A DNA stretch of 64,000 nt from Enterococcus viikkiensis (GTDB lineage: Bacteria > Bacillota > Bacilli > Lactobacillales > Enterococcaceae), in contig NZ_BJDW01000010.1 of assembly GCF_005405345.1 (NCBI RefSeq), positions 54,650 through 118,649 on the forward strand. Direction: 5' to 3'. The translations under genes and the position numbers were made by a program. This document shows positions 29,056 through 37,087 of this stretch, one piece after another (position 1 is the stretch's first letter; every line of letters starts with the position of its first letter). The notes under the pieces were generated by a model. That model worked only from the letters and a program-made list of their open reading frames with translations, made no database searches and was not told where the DNA came from.

Positions 29056-29736
29056 TTATTTGTAATAGCGCTTGGCTAATTTTTCTGGGGACATTCCTAG
29101 TAGATACAATAATTTGATGTGATGCATCGCTAAATGGGTACGCAATTTTCCCTTTCGAAAACGGCGGCTAGAGGTACTAATCTTACCAATCGCTGGATAG
29201 AATTGACCGATTTTTCGCAAGCGCCGGCTTAGCTGCCAATCCTCCATTAAAGGAATCGCATCAAATCCGCCCACTTGTTGATAGCACTCACGTGTAACAA
29301 ATAGCCCTTGATCTCCAAAGATCAAACCAAGAAAACGTGCACGGAGGCTTGAGGTCCATGCTAGATAAGCAAAAAATTTATCTGAGGAATCAAAGCTTAA
29401 TTGAAAAAAAGCAGCACTATATTCTGAATCTCGTAACACATGTTGAAGTTTTACGAGCTCAGTTGATTCTATTTTCAGCTCGTTATCACTATGTAAAAAC
29501 CATAAAAAGTCCCCACGGCTCTGTTCTGCTCCGTAATGTAATTGGGCTCCACGATTTCCTTTAGGCAATTGATAGGTAGCTGCGAATGGCTCAGCTTGCT
29601 GGATCGTTTGGTCTGAACTACCCCCATCCACCACGATCAGTTCATGGGGAATGCTTTTTAATAATTGGCTAATTTGAGGCAACAGTTTTCCAATTCTTTG
29701 CTCTTCATTTAAGGTCGGGATAATCACTGAGATCAT
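29056..29736 (-). CDS. GT2 glycosyltransferase, TIGR04283 type
   Basis: A 226-residue family 2 glycosyltransferase. ISVIIPTLNEEQRIGKLL, ELIVVDGGSSDQT and GNRGAQLHYGAEQSRGDFLWFLHSDN are the signature of TIGR04283, formerly rSAM/selenodomain-associated transferase 2. QLSRRLRKIGQ follows in the acceptor part. It overlaps the ATPase gene by 4 bp. TIGR04282 and TIGR04283 proteins occur together in several bacteria, and both are here in one operon. The transferred sugar is not known. Confidence 0.88.
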   Translation of the reverse strand: MISVIIPTLNEEQRIGKLLPQISQLLKSIPHELIVVDGGSSDQTIQQAEPFAATYQLPKGNRGAQLHYGAEQSRGDFLWFLHSDNELKIESTELVKLQHVLRDSEYSAAFFQLSFDSSDKFFAYLAWTSSLRARFLGLIFGDQGLFVTRECYQQVGGFDAIPLMEDWQLSRRLRKIGQFYPAIGKISTSSRRFRKGKLRTHLAMHHIKLLYLLGMSPEKLAKRYYK

Positions 29737-30728
29737 TTAGGCAGCACCTGCAATGGCTGTTGAAAATTCAAATAAATTTCCGTCCCAGTCTGAACTTTTT
29801 GTGATAGATTTGTAAACGTACATCGGCAAGCTCCAATCTGCAGCTGCGTCCGCTGACCATTGGTTGACCACTCGTTGCCACAGACCAACGCCGGTAATCC
29901 CTGGTCACTAATTATAATCTCTGTTCCATAAGGAATGAAGACTCGTGCCTGCCCTGCCAATTGTTGTGGATTTTTCACCGCTAACGTCGTCGTTCCGATT
30001 TGAAATGACTCCTCTTGAACGTTCCCGGATAAATAGTTTCCCTCACCGATTGCTTCAGCGACTTGCTGATTGATGGGATAAAAATAAAGTTCTTGCGGTG
30101 TACCGATTTGCTGGATCGTTCCGGCTAATAATAGAATCATTCGATCGGCCAAATGAAACGCCTCCTCTCGATCATGGGTCACTAGGATTACGCTGAACCG
30201 ATACTCCTGTTGTAAACGTTGTAAGTAACTTCGCATCGCAAACTTTAACTGACTATCCAAATTTGCGAAAGGCTCATCTAACAAAAGTAATTTAGGTTCT
30301 AACACAATCGCTCGAGCCAAGGCCACTCGTTGCTGCTGCCCGCCGGATAATTGATCTGGAAATTGATTTTCTAAACCCGTTAAATCAAAAGCGGTAACAA
30401 TTTTTTTAATTTTTTCTTGAATGATCGCTCTAGAAAGTTTGCGAGCTTTTAAGCCAAAAGCAATATTTTCGGTTACTGTCATATGAGGGAACAACCAAAA
30501 ATCTTGAAAGACTAAAATCGTCTCCTCCTGTGAAAATGAATATGAGAAGGTAATAGTTCCTCTATCACTTTTTTGGATACCCGCCAGTATTTTTAATAGA
30601 CTGGTTTTTCCGACACCTGAAGGGCCAAACAGTGCAACTGTTTCTCCTTCAGCTACATTAAAGGACACATCAGTTAATAGTTCTTTTTTTCCGTAGTTCA
30701 CATAAAGATTGCTAACGCTTAGTCCCAC
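29733..30728 (-). CDS. ABC transporter ATP-binding protein (YnjD-like)
   Basis: A 331-residue ATPase of the CysA/PotA/FbpC class. Walker A GPSGVGKTS is near 35-43, signature LSGGQQQRVALARA near 135-148, Walker B LLLLDEPFANLD near 155-166 and the switch His in VTHDREEA. The C-terminal third (about 240-331) is a TOBE regulatory domain. The start is GTG 30728 behind AGGAGGGG. It is coupled to the two permease genes and energises the YnjB-type importer. Confidence 0.93.
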   Translation of the reverse strand: MGLSVSNLYVNYGKKELLTDVSFNVAEGETVALFGPSGVGKTSLLKILAGIQKSDRGTITFSYSFSQEETILVFQDFWLFPHMTVTENIAFGLKARKLSRAIIQEKIKKIVTAFDLTGLENQFPDQLSGGQQQRVALARAIVLEPKLLLLDEPFANLDSQLKFAMRSYLQRLQQEYRFSVILVTHDREEAFHLADRMILLLAGTIQQIGTPQELYFYPINQQVAEAIGEGNYLSGNVQEESFQIGTTTLAVKNPQQLAGQARVFIPYGTEIIISDQGLPALVCGNEWSTNGQRTQLQIGACRCTFTNLSQKVQTGTEIYLNFQQPLQVLPK

Positions 30729-31506
30729 GCTGTACCCCTCCTATCAATTTTCTTAAAAACAAGACGCCAATAATCGTGCAAACTAAAAATAATAAACTGT
30801 ATGCCGATGCGATGCCATAGCGACCATTATTGGCGTAGGGCAGTAATAGCAACGGCAAAGTCACGATCCGGCCGCCGCCGATAAAAAACGTCGGCAAGTA
30901 CTGACTAAAGGAAACGATAAATACCAAAGATGCGGACGTAGCGATCCCCGGCCTTAGTAAAGGCCACGAAATCTGCCAAAAAGTCAACCAGCGGCTCGCG
31001 CCTAAACTTCTTGCGGTTAAACGATAGCCCTCACCTAATTGACGGTAGCTCTCCAATAAAATCTGCATGCCATAAGGCAGACAAAAATACGTATGAATCA
31101 AAACGACACCGAAAAAGCTGCCGTTTAATCCTAGTTTCAAAAAAATCACTTGACTCGATGTAATCAAGGCCACCGCCGGCAGAATCAATGGCAGATAAAT
31201 CATTACCTCGACGACTCGCTGGGAGAACTGCTGTTGAAAAGCAAAATAATTCGCCGCCGGCAATGCGATTACTAATGTTAGAAATGTCGTCGCAAATGCA
31301 ATCACGAAGCTATTCATGATTGCTGGCAAAAAACTAGAATCATGGATCATCTGGATAAAGGGTTTTACTGCCAGTTGCTGCGGCAAGACCGCCGGATACA
31401 ACCACTTGGAGCTGATTGACCATAAGACTAAAAAGCTTAACGGCAACAAAATTAAAAATGCAGTGACACTCAAAAATAAAGGGCTTATTTTTTCGGAAGT
31501 CTTCAT
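30712..31506 (-). CDS. ABC transporter permease (YnjC C-terminal-half-like)
   Basis: A 264-residue inner membrane permease with about six helices and the BPD EAA loop (RLTARSLGASRWLTFWQISWPLL). ATG 31506 overlaps the previous stop as ATGA and has GAAAGG in front; the open frame extends to 31572 but without a site. In E. coli YnjC both halves are fused in one protein; here they are two genes, as in typical Firmicutes importers. Confidence 0.9.
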   Translation of the reverse strand: MKTSEKISPLFLSVTAFLILLPLSFLVLWSISSKWLYPAVLPQQLAVKPFIQMIHDSSFLPAIMNSFVIAFATTFLTLVIALPAANYFAFQQQFSQRVVEVMIYLPLILPAVALITSSQVIFLKLGLNGSFFGVVLIHTYFCLPYGMQILLESYRQLGEGYRLTARSLGASRWLTFWQISWPLLRPGIATSASLVFIVSFSQYLPTFFIGGGRIVTLPLLLLPYANNGRYGIASAYSLLFLVCTIIGVLFLRKLIGGVQRGTKR

Positions 31507-32357
31507 TTTACCTTTCTCCCTCCCGGCAGTAAACGACTGATAGCTAGCGCTGCGATTGCTACTGATAGACAAACGAATGACATCACCATATTTAACGCAA
31601 ACGCCTGTGGACGAGTCATTAAGTCCGCTTGGGTAAATAGATCATACGCCGTTAACGCGACTGTTCCATGACTTGGATCACCTAACAAATACGGCACTTC
31701 AAAAGAGGCAAAAGTGAAACAAAATAAAATGATGAATAAAGTGAACAAGGTTTTTTGGATCATAGGGAAGATCACCTGTGTAAAAATTTGTCGTCTCGAA
31801 GCACCTAGATTCCTAGCCACTTCAACATAGCCAAACTGCAGTTGCTGAAGGATCGCCAGGACTGTCACAGCCACATAAGGAATTTCTTTATAAAGAAAAA
31901 CAAAAAGAATCCCGATCCCCTGCTGATCATGAACGAGTAAAGGAAACTCTGCGATATCTTTGATCCAGCCTAATTGAAAACACAAACGTGACAGCACCCC
32001 AGATTGTCCAAGTAATTGCAGCACCATTAAAGCCACAATAATATGCGGCAGTGAGATGGGTAATTGAAGGATTTTATGTAAAATGGGGAGTTTGACCTTT
32101 AAGAGTAAAAAAGCTACACCAACGCCGACGATTATTGAAAAAAAAGTCGCCGTCAGTGCCAAGTAGCAGCTGTAACTGAGCGACTTTTGAAAAAACGGAT
32201 CAGTCAAAACGACTTTGTAATTATCTAACGTTAGCTGTTTTAACCCAATTAATGGATAATAACCGAGACTGATTTGCAATCCCCGAAATAGTGCCGCGAA
32301 AATCACGACACTATTTAATAGTAGAAAAGGGACCACCAATAGTTTTTTCTTATTCAT
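31503..32357 (-). CDS. ABC transporter permease (YnjC N-terminal-half-like)
   Basis: A permease of about 284 residues with six hydrophobic segments and the EAA-type loop VEVARNLGASRRQIFTQVIF near 185. It opens with NKKKLLVVPFLLLNSVVIFA. ATG 32357 is my choice; ATG 32366 three codons earlier is equally open. Either way it overlaps or abuts the binding-protein stop at 32350. It works with the following permease as a heterodimer. Confidence 0.9.
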   Translation of the reverse strand: MNKKKLLVVPFLLLNSVVIFAALFRGLQISLGYYPLIGLKQLTLDNYKVVLTDPFFQKSLSYSCYLALTATFFSIIVGVGVAFLLLKVKLPILHKILQLPISLPHIIVALMVLQLLGQSGVLSRLCFQLGWIKDIAEFPLLVHDQQGIGILFVFLYKEIPYVAVTVLAILQQLQFGYVEVARNLGASRRQIFTQVIFPMIQKTLFTLFIILFCFTFASFEVPYLLGDPSHGTVALTAYDLFTQADLMTRPQAFALNMVMSFVCLSVAIAALAISRLLPGGRKVK

Positions 32358-33588
32358 GCAAAACATGCTCTTTCCATAACGCCTCGATGATCGGGATTTT
32401 TTTTGCTTGAACCTCTGGAATTTGTTTTTCCTGCAGCTCTTCTAACGACAATACCCCTTGATTTTTGTATAAGTCCGCAAATTTTTGATTGGTTTCCTTT
32501 GAAAGCTTCTTCGAATCAAACGGCGGGATACTGTAGCCGTATTTAGCTTCCGCTTTTTTCAATTGAGCACTCTCACTAGTCATTTCATTGATCAAAACTA
32601 AAGCTGCTCCTTTGACTTTTGATGTATCAGCAACCGCTAAATAACTCTGATTTGCGATTGTCCCCTTATCAAATAAGAAGGATTCTGTTGTCGGCCTGAA
32701 TTCATTGTCGCTGCGCTTTTCTGCCACGTGCATTTGAGAATAGCTGTAGCTCATATCGATTTGGCCAGCAGAAAACATTTGATCCAGCTCAGCCATCGTT
32801 GTCGGATACGTTTTTCCTTCTTGCCACAAGTATGGCTTGATCTCATTTAAATAATCCAAGCCCGGCTTGATGACTTGGTATAACTCTTCCTTATTAGCAG
32901 CTGCTTTTTCCACCTTATCATAACCGACGATGTCACAAATAATATTACGGACAAAGGCGCTGCCCGTGAACTCCGGCGGTGCCGTGTAAGTGATTTTTCC
33001 GGAATGCGCTTTCGCATAGTCCAGCAGAGCTTTCGTATCTGTTGGAAACCCTGAAGCAAATTTTTCCTTGTCGCCAGCAAAAACCAATTGTGCACTACCA
33101 TAAGGCATTTCATAACCATCGATCCTTACACCAAAATCGTACTTCGAGTTATGACCATCGACATCCATCAACTTATCAAAGCTCTCGACCTTATTCGTGA
33201 TTGGGCCATAAAGCAGTTTTGCTTGCTTAGCCGTATAAAAATTCTCCCCGTTGATCCACATCACATCAATGTCGCCGGTTTTCGTTCCGGCTTCTTTTTC
33301 AGTCGTCAATTTGTTCAAAATTTGATCAATATCCATCGGTACACGCTTCACCGTGATATCATATTTCTCCTTCATCGCCGGCGTCACTACTTCATCCACC
33401 CATGCATTGGCTTTTTCATCGCCGCCATAACCATAAAAAGTGACGGTCTCACCTTTACTTTCCTTTACAGCCTCTGAAAAATTGCTGATAGAATCAGTTG
33501 TCTTCGCCTCTTTCGTTTCTCCTGTCTTACATGCAGCAAACGAAAAAAGCATGCCAATTATCAAAAGACCCATAACCCATTTTTTCAT
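32350..33588 (-). CDS. YnjB-family ABC substrate-binding lipoprotein
   Basis: A 412-residue extracytoplasmic binding protein. The lipobox FAAC places the lipid-modified Cys at residue 20. Behind it, TVTFYGYGGDEKANAWVDE, DIDVMWINGENFYTAKQAKL and EMPYGSAQLVFAGD match the hallmarks of E. coli YnjB. The ligand of YnjB is not established; thiamine and sulfur compounds have been suggested for related systems, without proof here. Upstream lies a 527-bp gap of tandem repeats, so this gene may start its own transcript. Confidence 0.92.
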   Translation of the reverse strand: MKKWVMGLLIIGMLFSFAACKTGETKEAKTTDSISNFSEAVKESKGETVTFYGYGGDEKANAWVDEVVTPAMKEKYDITVKRVPMDIDQILNKLTTEKEAGTKTGDIDVMWINGENFYTAKQAKLLYGPITNKVESFDKLMDVDGHNSKYDFGVRIDGYEMPYGSAQLVFAGDKEKFASGFPTDTKALLDYAKAHSGKITYTAPPEFTGSAFVRNIICDIVGYDKVEKAAANKEELYQVIKPGLDYLNEIKPYLWQEGKTYPTTMAELDQMFSAGQIDMSYSYSQMHVAEKRSDNEFRPTTESFLFDKGTIANQSYLAVADTSKVKGAALVLINEMTSESAQLKKAEAKYGYSIPPFDSKKLSKETNQKFADLYKNQGVLSLEELQEKQIPEVQAKKIPIIEALWKEHVLHE

Positions 33589-33595
33589 TGTTTTC

Positions 33596-34093
33596 TCCTA
33601 CTTCTTTTTTAAGTATTTATTTTTCTGAGAATCGAAAAATAAGTTTGATTTTCATCCGTATGTCATTCCTCTATACTTTCTCAGCGACGTATCGGCTATT
33701 CAGCCTTATCTTTGTTTTTGTTTGATACTCACTGCCAAAAGAGGAACTGAAATCCTACTTCTTTTTTTGTACTTATTTTTCTGAAGATCGAAAAATAAGT
33801 TTGATTTTCATCCGTATGTCATTCCTCTATACTTTCTCAGCGACGTATCGGCTATTCAGCCTTATCTTTGTTTTTGTTTGATACTCACTGCCAAAAGAGG
33901 AACTGAAATCCTACTTCTTTTTTGTACTTATTTTTCTGAGGATCGAAAAATAAATTTGATTTCATCCGTATGTCATTCCTCTATACTTTCTCAGCGATGT
34001 ATCGACCACTCAACCCTATCTTTATTTTTGTTTGATACTCACTACCAAAAGAGGAACTGAAATCCTACTTCTTTTTTAAGTATTTATTTTTCT
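33596..34093 (-). repeat. Three tandem ~156-bp repeats plus a partial fourth
   Basis: Units begin TCCTACTTCTTTTTT at 33596, 33753, 33909 and 34063 (plus-strand reading; periods 157, 156 and 154 bp); the fourth stops after about 31 bp. The copies differ by only a few bases. Each contains an inverted repeat TTATTTTTC / GAAAAATAA, a CGATACGTCGCTGAG segment and an AGAGGAATGAC segment. They fill the gap between the HdrB-like gene and the binding-protein gene. No protein-coding frame is conserved beyond a dozen codons. Function unknown; repeated leader, processing sites or recent duplication are possible. Confidence 0.9.
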
Positions 34094-34115
34094 AACCAAG
34101 TCACACAGAAAAATT

Positions 34116-34871
34116 CTATGCATTATTTACTATTTTTTTCGTTTGATACCGATTTTTCCAAGCAAGCACAGGTTGATTTAACGGATGTGGTGCACAAGTT
34201 GCTTGCTGATTAATCACTGGGCCAAACATCAAATCTAATAAATGCCAAGCTTTGCCTCCACCCATTAACATTGCAGCGGTACAACTGGAGCAATAAGTCA
34301 CAATATGGGGTGTCTTAAAATCATTGACTCGTTTTGCTGCGAATTCTTTCGCTAAGGATGGATTAGAAACGCCGCACATCCCGCCCATTCCACAACACAG
34401 CGTATTTTTCCCCGACAAACGATTAGCTGCGACTTGATAGCCTAACTGCTCCAATAAAAAACGTACGGATTGATGGATCTCCGTCATTTCTTTTGTCGGA
34501 CAAGAATCTTGAACCGAAAAAATGACATCGCTTTGGCTAGCTTTACCAATCATCTCTTGTGGCAAACCGATTTCAGCCAATTTAACCCATAAGGAGCTAG
34601 TTGGGAATTGCTTTTGCATAGTCATGGTTTTGATACAGCCTTGACAAGCGACGATCAATTCATCAATACCCGCTTGGTGAACTTGGTCCGTCAGCGTTTG
34701 AAAACGAGCTTGAAACAATTTCTCATCACCGATCATGCGAGTTGGCTTGCCACAGCAGCCTTGAATCACTGCCAGATCGGGATAATATTTTTTTAAATAA
34801 GCAATCATTTCGCCAACCTGCTGTGGATTACTGGAACTTAGCGCACAGCCGGCCATAAATCCATACTTCAT
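34116..34871 (-). CDS. HdrB-like CCG-domain Fe-S protein
   Basis: A 251-residue protein with two Cys-rich CCG modules: AGCALS, QGCCGKPTRM and CQGC in the first half, and CCGMGGMCG with YCSSC in the second. This is the heterodisulfide reductase subunit B / succinate dehydrogenase E arrangement, which binds non-cubane [4Fe-4S] clusters that cleave or form disulfides. It overlaps the HdrC-like gene by ATGA. The pair would accept electrons through the ferredoxin-like partner. Substrate is unknown; with a rhodanese upstream, persulfide chemistry is plausible but inferred. Confidence 0.87.
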   Translation of the reverse strand: MKYGFMAGCALSSSNPQQVGEMIAYLKKYYPDLAVIQGCCGKPTRMIGDEKLFQARFQTLTDQVHQAGIDELIVACQGCIKTMTMQKQFPTSSLWVKLAEIGLPQEMIGKASQSDVIFSVQDSCPTKEMTEIHQSVRFLLEQLGYQVAANRLSGKNTLCCGMGGMCGVSNPSLAKEFAAKRVNDFKTPHIVTYCSSCTAAMLMGGGKAWHLLDLMFGPVINQQATCAPHPLNQPVLAWKNRYQTKKIVNNA

Positions 34872-35227
34872 TTATCATCGCCTCGATTCACTGCGGTAAA
34901 AATTTTACTTGTCGATAATTTTTGATGAGCTTGAACACTTCTTAGCTGTTTCAAAGGTACCCCTTCGTTGATCAAGTCTCTACGCATTGCTAAGAAGGCT
35001 TCATCCAATTTTAATTGCAGTGGACAAACCACCGTGCAGCGGCCGCAAAGCATACAAGAATAAGGGATAATCGGCTCTAGCCCTTCAGTCAAAAATCGCT
35101 GGAACAACTGTTGCGGATCCTCACAATATTTTTGTAAAAATAAGCAATCTCGCATACAGCGGCCACAGCTTATACACGTTTCCGAGATAACTGTCGCCAG
35201 TTCAATAGTTTCTTGTGAATACTCCAT
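34868..35227 (-). CDS. HdrC-like 4Fe-4S dicluster protein
   Basis: A 119-residue ferredoxin-type protein with two cluster motifs: CISCGRCMRDC near 17-27 and CMLCGRCTVVCP near 58-69. The spacing and the following helical tail match HdrC and the N-terminal part of GlpC/LutA-type subunits. ATG 35227 lies 6 nt after AAGGAG; the longer frame to 35254 has no site. It overlaps the membrane-protein gene upstream and HdrB downstream, so the three are translated together. Confidence 0.87.
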   Translation of the reverse strand: MEYSQETIELATVISETCISCGRCMRDCLFLQKYCEDPQQLFQRFLTEGLEPIIPYSCMLCGRCTVVCPLQLKLDEAFLAMRRDLINEGVPLKQLRSVQAHQKLSTSKIFTAVNRGDDK

Positions 35228-35603
35228 GATGTACTCCTTTTTTTGATAAAACAATTAGCAGCTGCAACAAAAAAATCAGAAAAAGCAACCCGCTAACTAA
35301 ATAAAAAATGGGGATTTGCTCTAAGCCAACACCCACCTGCCAACCAAGGAAAAACAGACCCATACTCAGCAGTAAAAAACTTTCAATCGTTCTTTTTTTA
35401 AAAGCAAGCCAACCAGCCACGATTACTAATACAAGAGGCAACAAGAAAATTTGCCGCCCCAAAGGACTCTCTGCAAATTTATGGGAATAAAAAGAGACAT
35501 TGCGCATAAAACCAAGGTGATTGGCGTAGAGATCTCGCATCAAATAAATGCCGTAAAGCAAGCCCATCTGTAACAGATGAAGCACAAAGCGTAGAATCTT
35601 CAT
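35202..35603 (-). CDS. Small membrane protein of the rhodanese-Hdr operon
   Basis: Unrecognised 133-residue protein with an N-terminal amphipathic start and three clear hydrophobic segments (about 50-68, 74-92, 97-120). Its ATG overlaps the rhodanese stop (TAATG) and its end overlaps the HdrC-like gene by 26 bp. Position suggests a membrane anchor or quinone-side subunit for the HdrBC-like pair, similar in role to the cytochrome-type subunits of other Hdr complexes; it has no conserved His pairs that would show heme binding. Confidence 0.75.
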   Translation of the reverse strand: MKILRFVLHLLQMGLLYGIYLMRDLYANHLGFMRNVSFYSHKFAESPLGRQIFLLPLVLVIVAGWLAFKKRTIESFLLLSMGLFFLGWQVGVGLEQIPIFYLVSGLLFLIFLLQLLIVLSKKGVHHGVFTRNY

Positions 35604-36634
35604 TAGTTTAAGATTTCCAATTTGTCTTTGTCTCTTGGATCACCGATTTGGACTGGATATTTGCTTGGGTCTTTTTGATGCGCTTTATCCCAATCAAACC
35701 AACCGCCATCAAATAGTTTGACATCTTTCCAACCTTCTTGCTTCGTGATGAAAAAGGCCGTTGCTGCACGCCAACCAGTCCCACAATAAAATGCAACTTC
35801 CTTGTCCGGTGTAATGCCCCATTTTTCCCAAGCCGCAAAAATTTTAGTTGGTTCTTTAACTGTTCCATCGTGGTTCATTAATTGCGCGACATCTGCGCTG
35901 GTTTTACTAGATTTTGCGTAGACAGCACCTTCAGGCTCGCCGGCATTTTCAATATAAGAATAACCGCTTGTTTTACCGATAAATTCTTTCCAACTTCTGA
36001 CGCTGGCTAACACGAGCTCGGGATTTTTTTCTTTAGCCGCTACTAAATCTGCAGAAGTCGAAATCAAACTTTCCGGACGTCCTGGGACCGTTCCACCAAA
36101 ATCCTTAGCCACTGTTGCTTTTTCTTCACCCTTTTCAACTTTATAATCCGCTTTTTCCCATGCTTTTAAGCCACCATCTAAAATTTTAACTTGATCAACA
36201 CCTAACCAATAAGCGACGAAGGCTACTCGAGCAGCCGCGTTGATATCACTTGAATAGACTACCACTGGTGTGGTTTTCGTTACGCCACGTTTCAGGAAAA
36301 CCGCTTTACAAGTATCAGCGGATAAAATATTCCAGTTGTTTTCTTCATTTTCAATTTCCATTGTATCTATGTGCAAGGCTCCAGGGATATGAGTTTTTTT
36401 ATAATCCTTGCCTTCACCGTAAGAAGCTTCGATGACGACGGTTTTATCGTCTTCTTTCATTTGATTCTTTAGCCATTTTGCGTCTACAAAGAAATCACTC
36501 GTCTTAATTTCTTTATTATTCACTAAACGCTGAACCTTCTCTGTTTTTTCCTTTGCTTGAACTTCTGTTGCCTTTGTTCCAACGATCAATACCGTTAATA
36601 ATAAACAACTGATGATTGCTACAAATTTTTTCAT
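35603..36634 (-). CDS. Secreted rhodanese-type sulfurtransferase (YnjE-like)
   Basis: A 343-residue protein with a signal peptide (about 1-27, ending VQAKE) and two rhodanese domains (about 50-165 and 185-335). The active-site Cys284 lies in FYCGTGWRAA; the motif CGTGWR is that of E. coli YnjE. The first domain has no catalytic Cys at the equivalent loop (VVYSSDINAA), as usual. It would move sulfane sulfur between a donor and thiols outside the membrane. AAGGAG precedes the ATG. It is the first gene of the cluster, behind an attenuator-like leader. Confidence 0.9.
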   Translation of the reverse strand: MKKFVAIISCLLLTVLIVGTKATEVQAKEKTEKVQRLVNNKEIKTSDFFVDAKWLKNQMKEDDKTVVIEASYGEGKDYKKTHIPGALHIDTMEIENEENNWNILSADTCKAVFLKRGVTKTTPVVVYSSDINAAARVAFVAYWLGVDQVKILDGGLKAWEKADYKVEKGEEKATVAKDFGGTVPGRPESLISTSADLVAAKEKNPELVLASVRSWKEFIGKTSGYSYIENAGEPEGAVYAKSSKTSADVAQLMNHDGTVKEPTKIFAAWEKWGITPDKEVAFYCGTGWRAATAFFITKQEGWKDVKLFDGGWFDWDKAHQKDPSKYPVQIGDPRDKDKLEILN

Positions 36635-36665
36635 TTTGATTGCTCCTTAAAGTTTATTCTTTCAC

Positions 36666-36680
36666 TTGAAACGTTTTCAA
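36666..36680. promoter_or_regulatory. Palindrome upstream of the rhodanese gene
   Basis: TTGAAACGTTTTCAA, 32-46 bp before the start codon. It resembles a catabolite-responsive element but is one base short at the centre, so CcpA binding is uncertain. Confidence 0.35.
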
Positions 36681-36709
36681 ACTGTTGATTCATCCTTTTT
36701 AAGCACAAC

Positions 36710-36733
36710 AAAAAAACACACTCACTGAGTATG
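36710..36733 (-). terminator. Intrinsic terminator inside the rhodanese leader
   Basis: On the minus strand CATACTC-AGT-GAGTGTG (7-bp stem with one G-U pair) is followed by seven T. It lies between the leader promoter and the rhodanese start, which suggests attenuation. Confidence 0.6.
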
Positions 36734-36859
36734 TTTCCTCCACGATTCTATTTTTTTCTACAATAAAGAGGCTCTTTAAGCCATCACAAAAAAAGTTAGT
36801 GGGAGGATATTCATATGTTCTACTCGCTTAGAAACTCTAAGTAAATGTTGAGATCAAAG

Positions 36860-36883
36860 TCACTGACGATCAATTTTCAACAT
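36860..36883 (-). CDS. Possible leader peptide of 7 residues
   Basis: ATG 36883 opens MLKIDRQ and stops at TGA. A perfect AGGAGGTG ribosome site lies 5 nt upstream, and a consensus promoter about 50 bp upstream drives this strand. A hairpin CTTAGA-GTT-TCTAAG follows. On the opposite strand a 9-codon frame (MFYSLRNSK, 36815-36844) also has a GGGAGG site, so the strand is not certain. Confidence 0.35.
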   Translation of the reverse strand: MLKIDRQ

Positions 36884-36932
36884 GAGAACACCTCCTACTT
36901 CCAATTTTCCAACTAGGTTCTTTTCCTTATCG

Positions 36933-36961
36933 AGTATAACGAAACACTATTCGTTTATCAA
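36933..36961 (-). promoter_or_regulatory. Promoter of the rhodanese cluster leader
   Basis: Minus-strand -35 TTGATA (36956-36961) and -10 TATACT (36933-36938), 17-bp spacer. The spacer holds an inverted repeat AACGAA / TTCGTT that could be an operator. Start of transcription would be near 36926, giving a leader of about 290 nt before the rhodanese gene. Confidence 0.6.
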
Positions 36962-37087
36962 GGTCATTCAGTTTAAAAAAAACGAAATTTTTTTTGTGAA
37001 AAAAAAAGCATTCAATTAAATTTTCAGTCTGCCTTGATGCTGTTTATCCTCTCTTTCCTTTTTTAGAATGCCAGGTATCAAACGAAA

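Noticed and set aside
25839..29736. The two transferase genes as an arsenosugar biosynthesis system
   Set aside because: The families occur in such clusters, but no radical SAM (ArsS) or methyltransferase (ArsM) gene is present, so the name of the family should not be taken as function here.
33088..33477. Plus-strand 129-codon open frame
   Set aside because: It is antisense to the YnjB-like gene, with composition explained by that gene.
33596..34093. Tandem repeats as a CRISPR array
   Set aside because: The units are about 156 bp and follow each other without distinct spacers; there are no cas genes in the window.
36815..36844. Nine-codon frame MFYSLRNSK on the plus strand
   Set aside because: It has a GGGAGG site, but the promoter on this strand is weak while the opposite strand has a consensus promoter; kept only as an alternative to the minus-strand leader.
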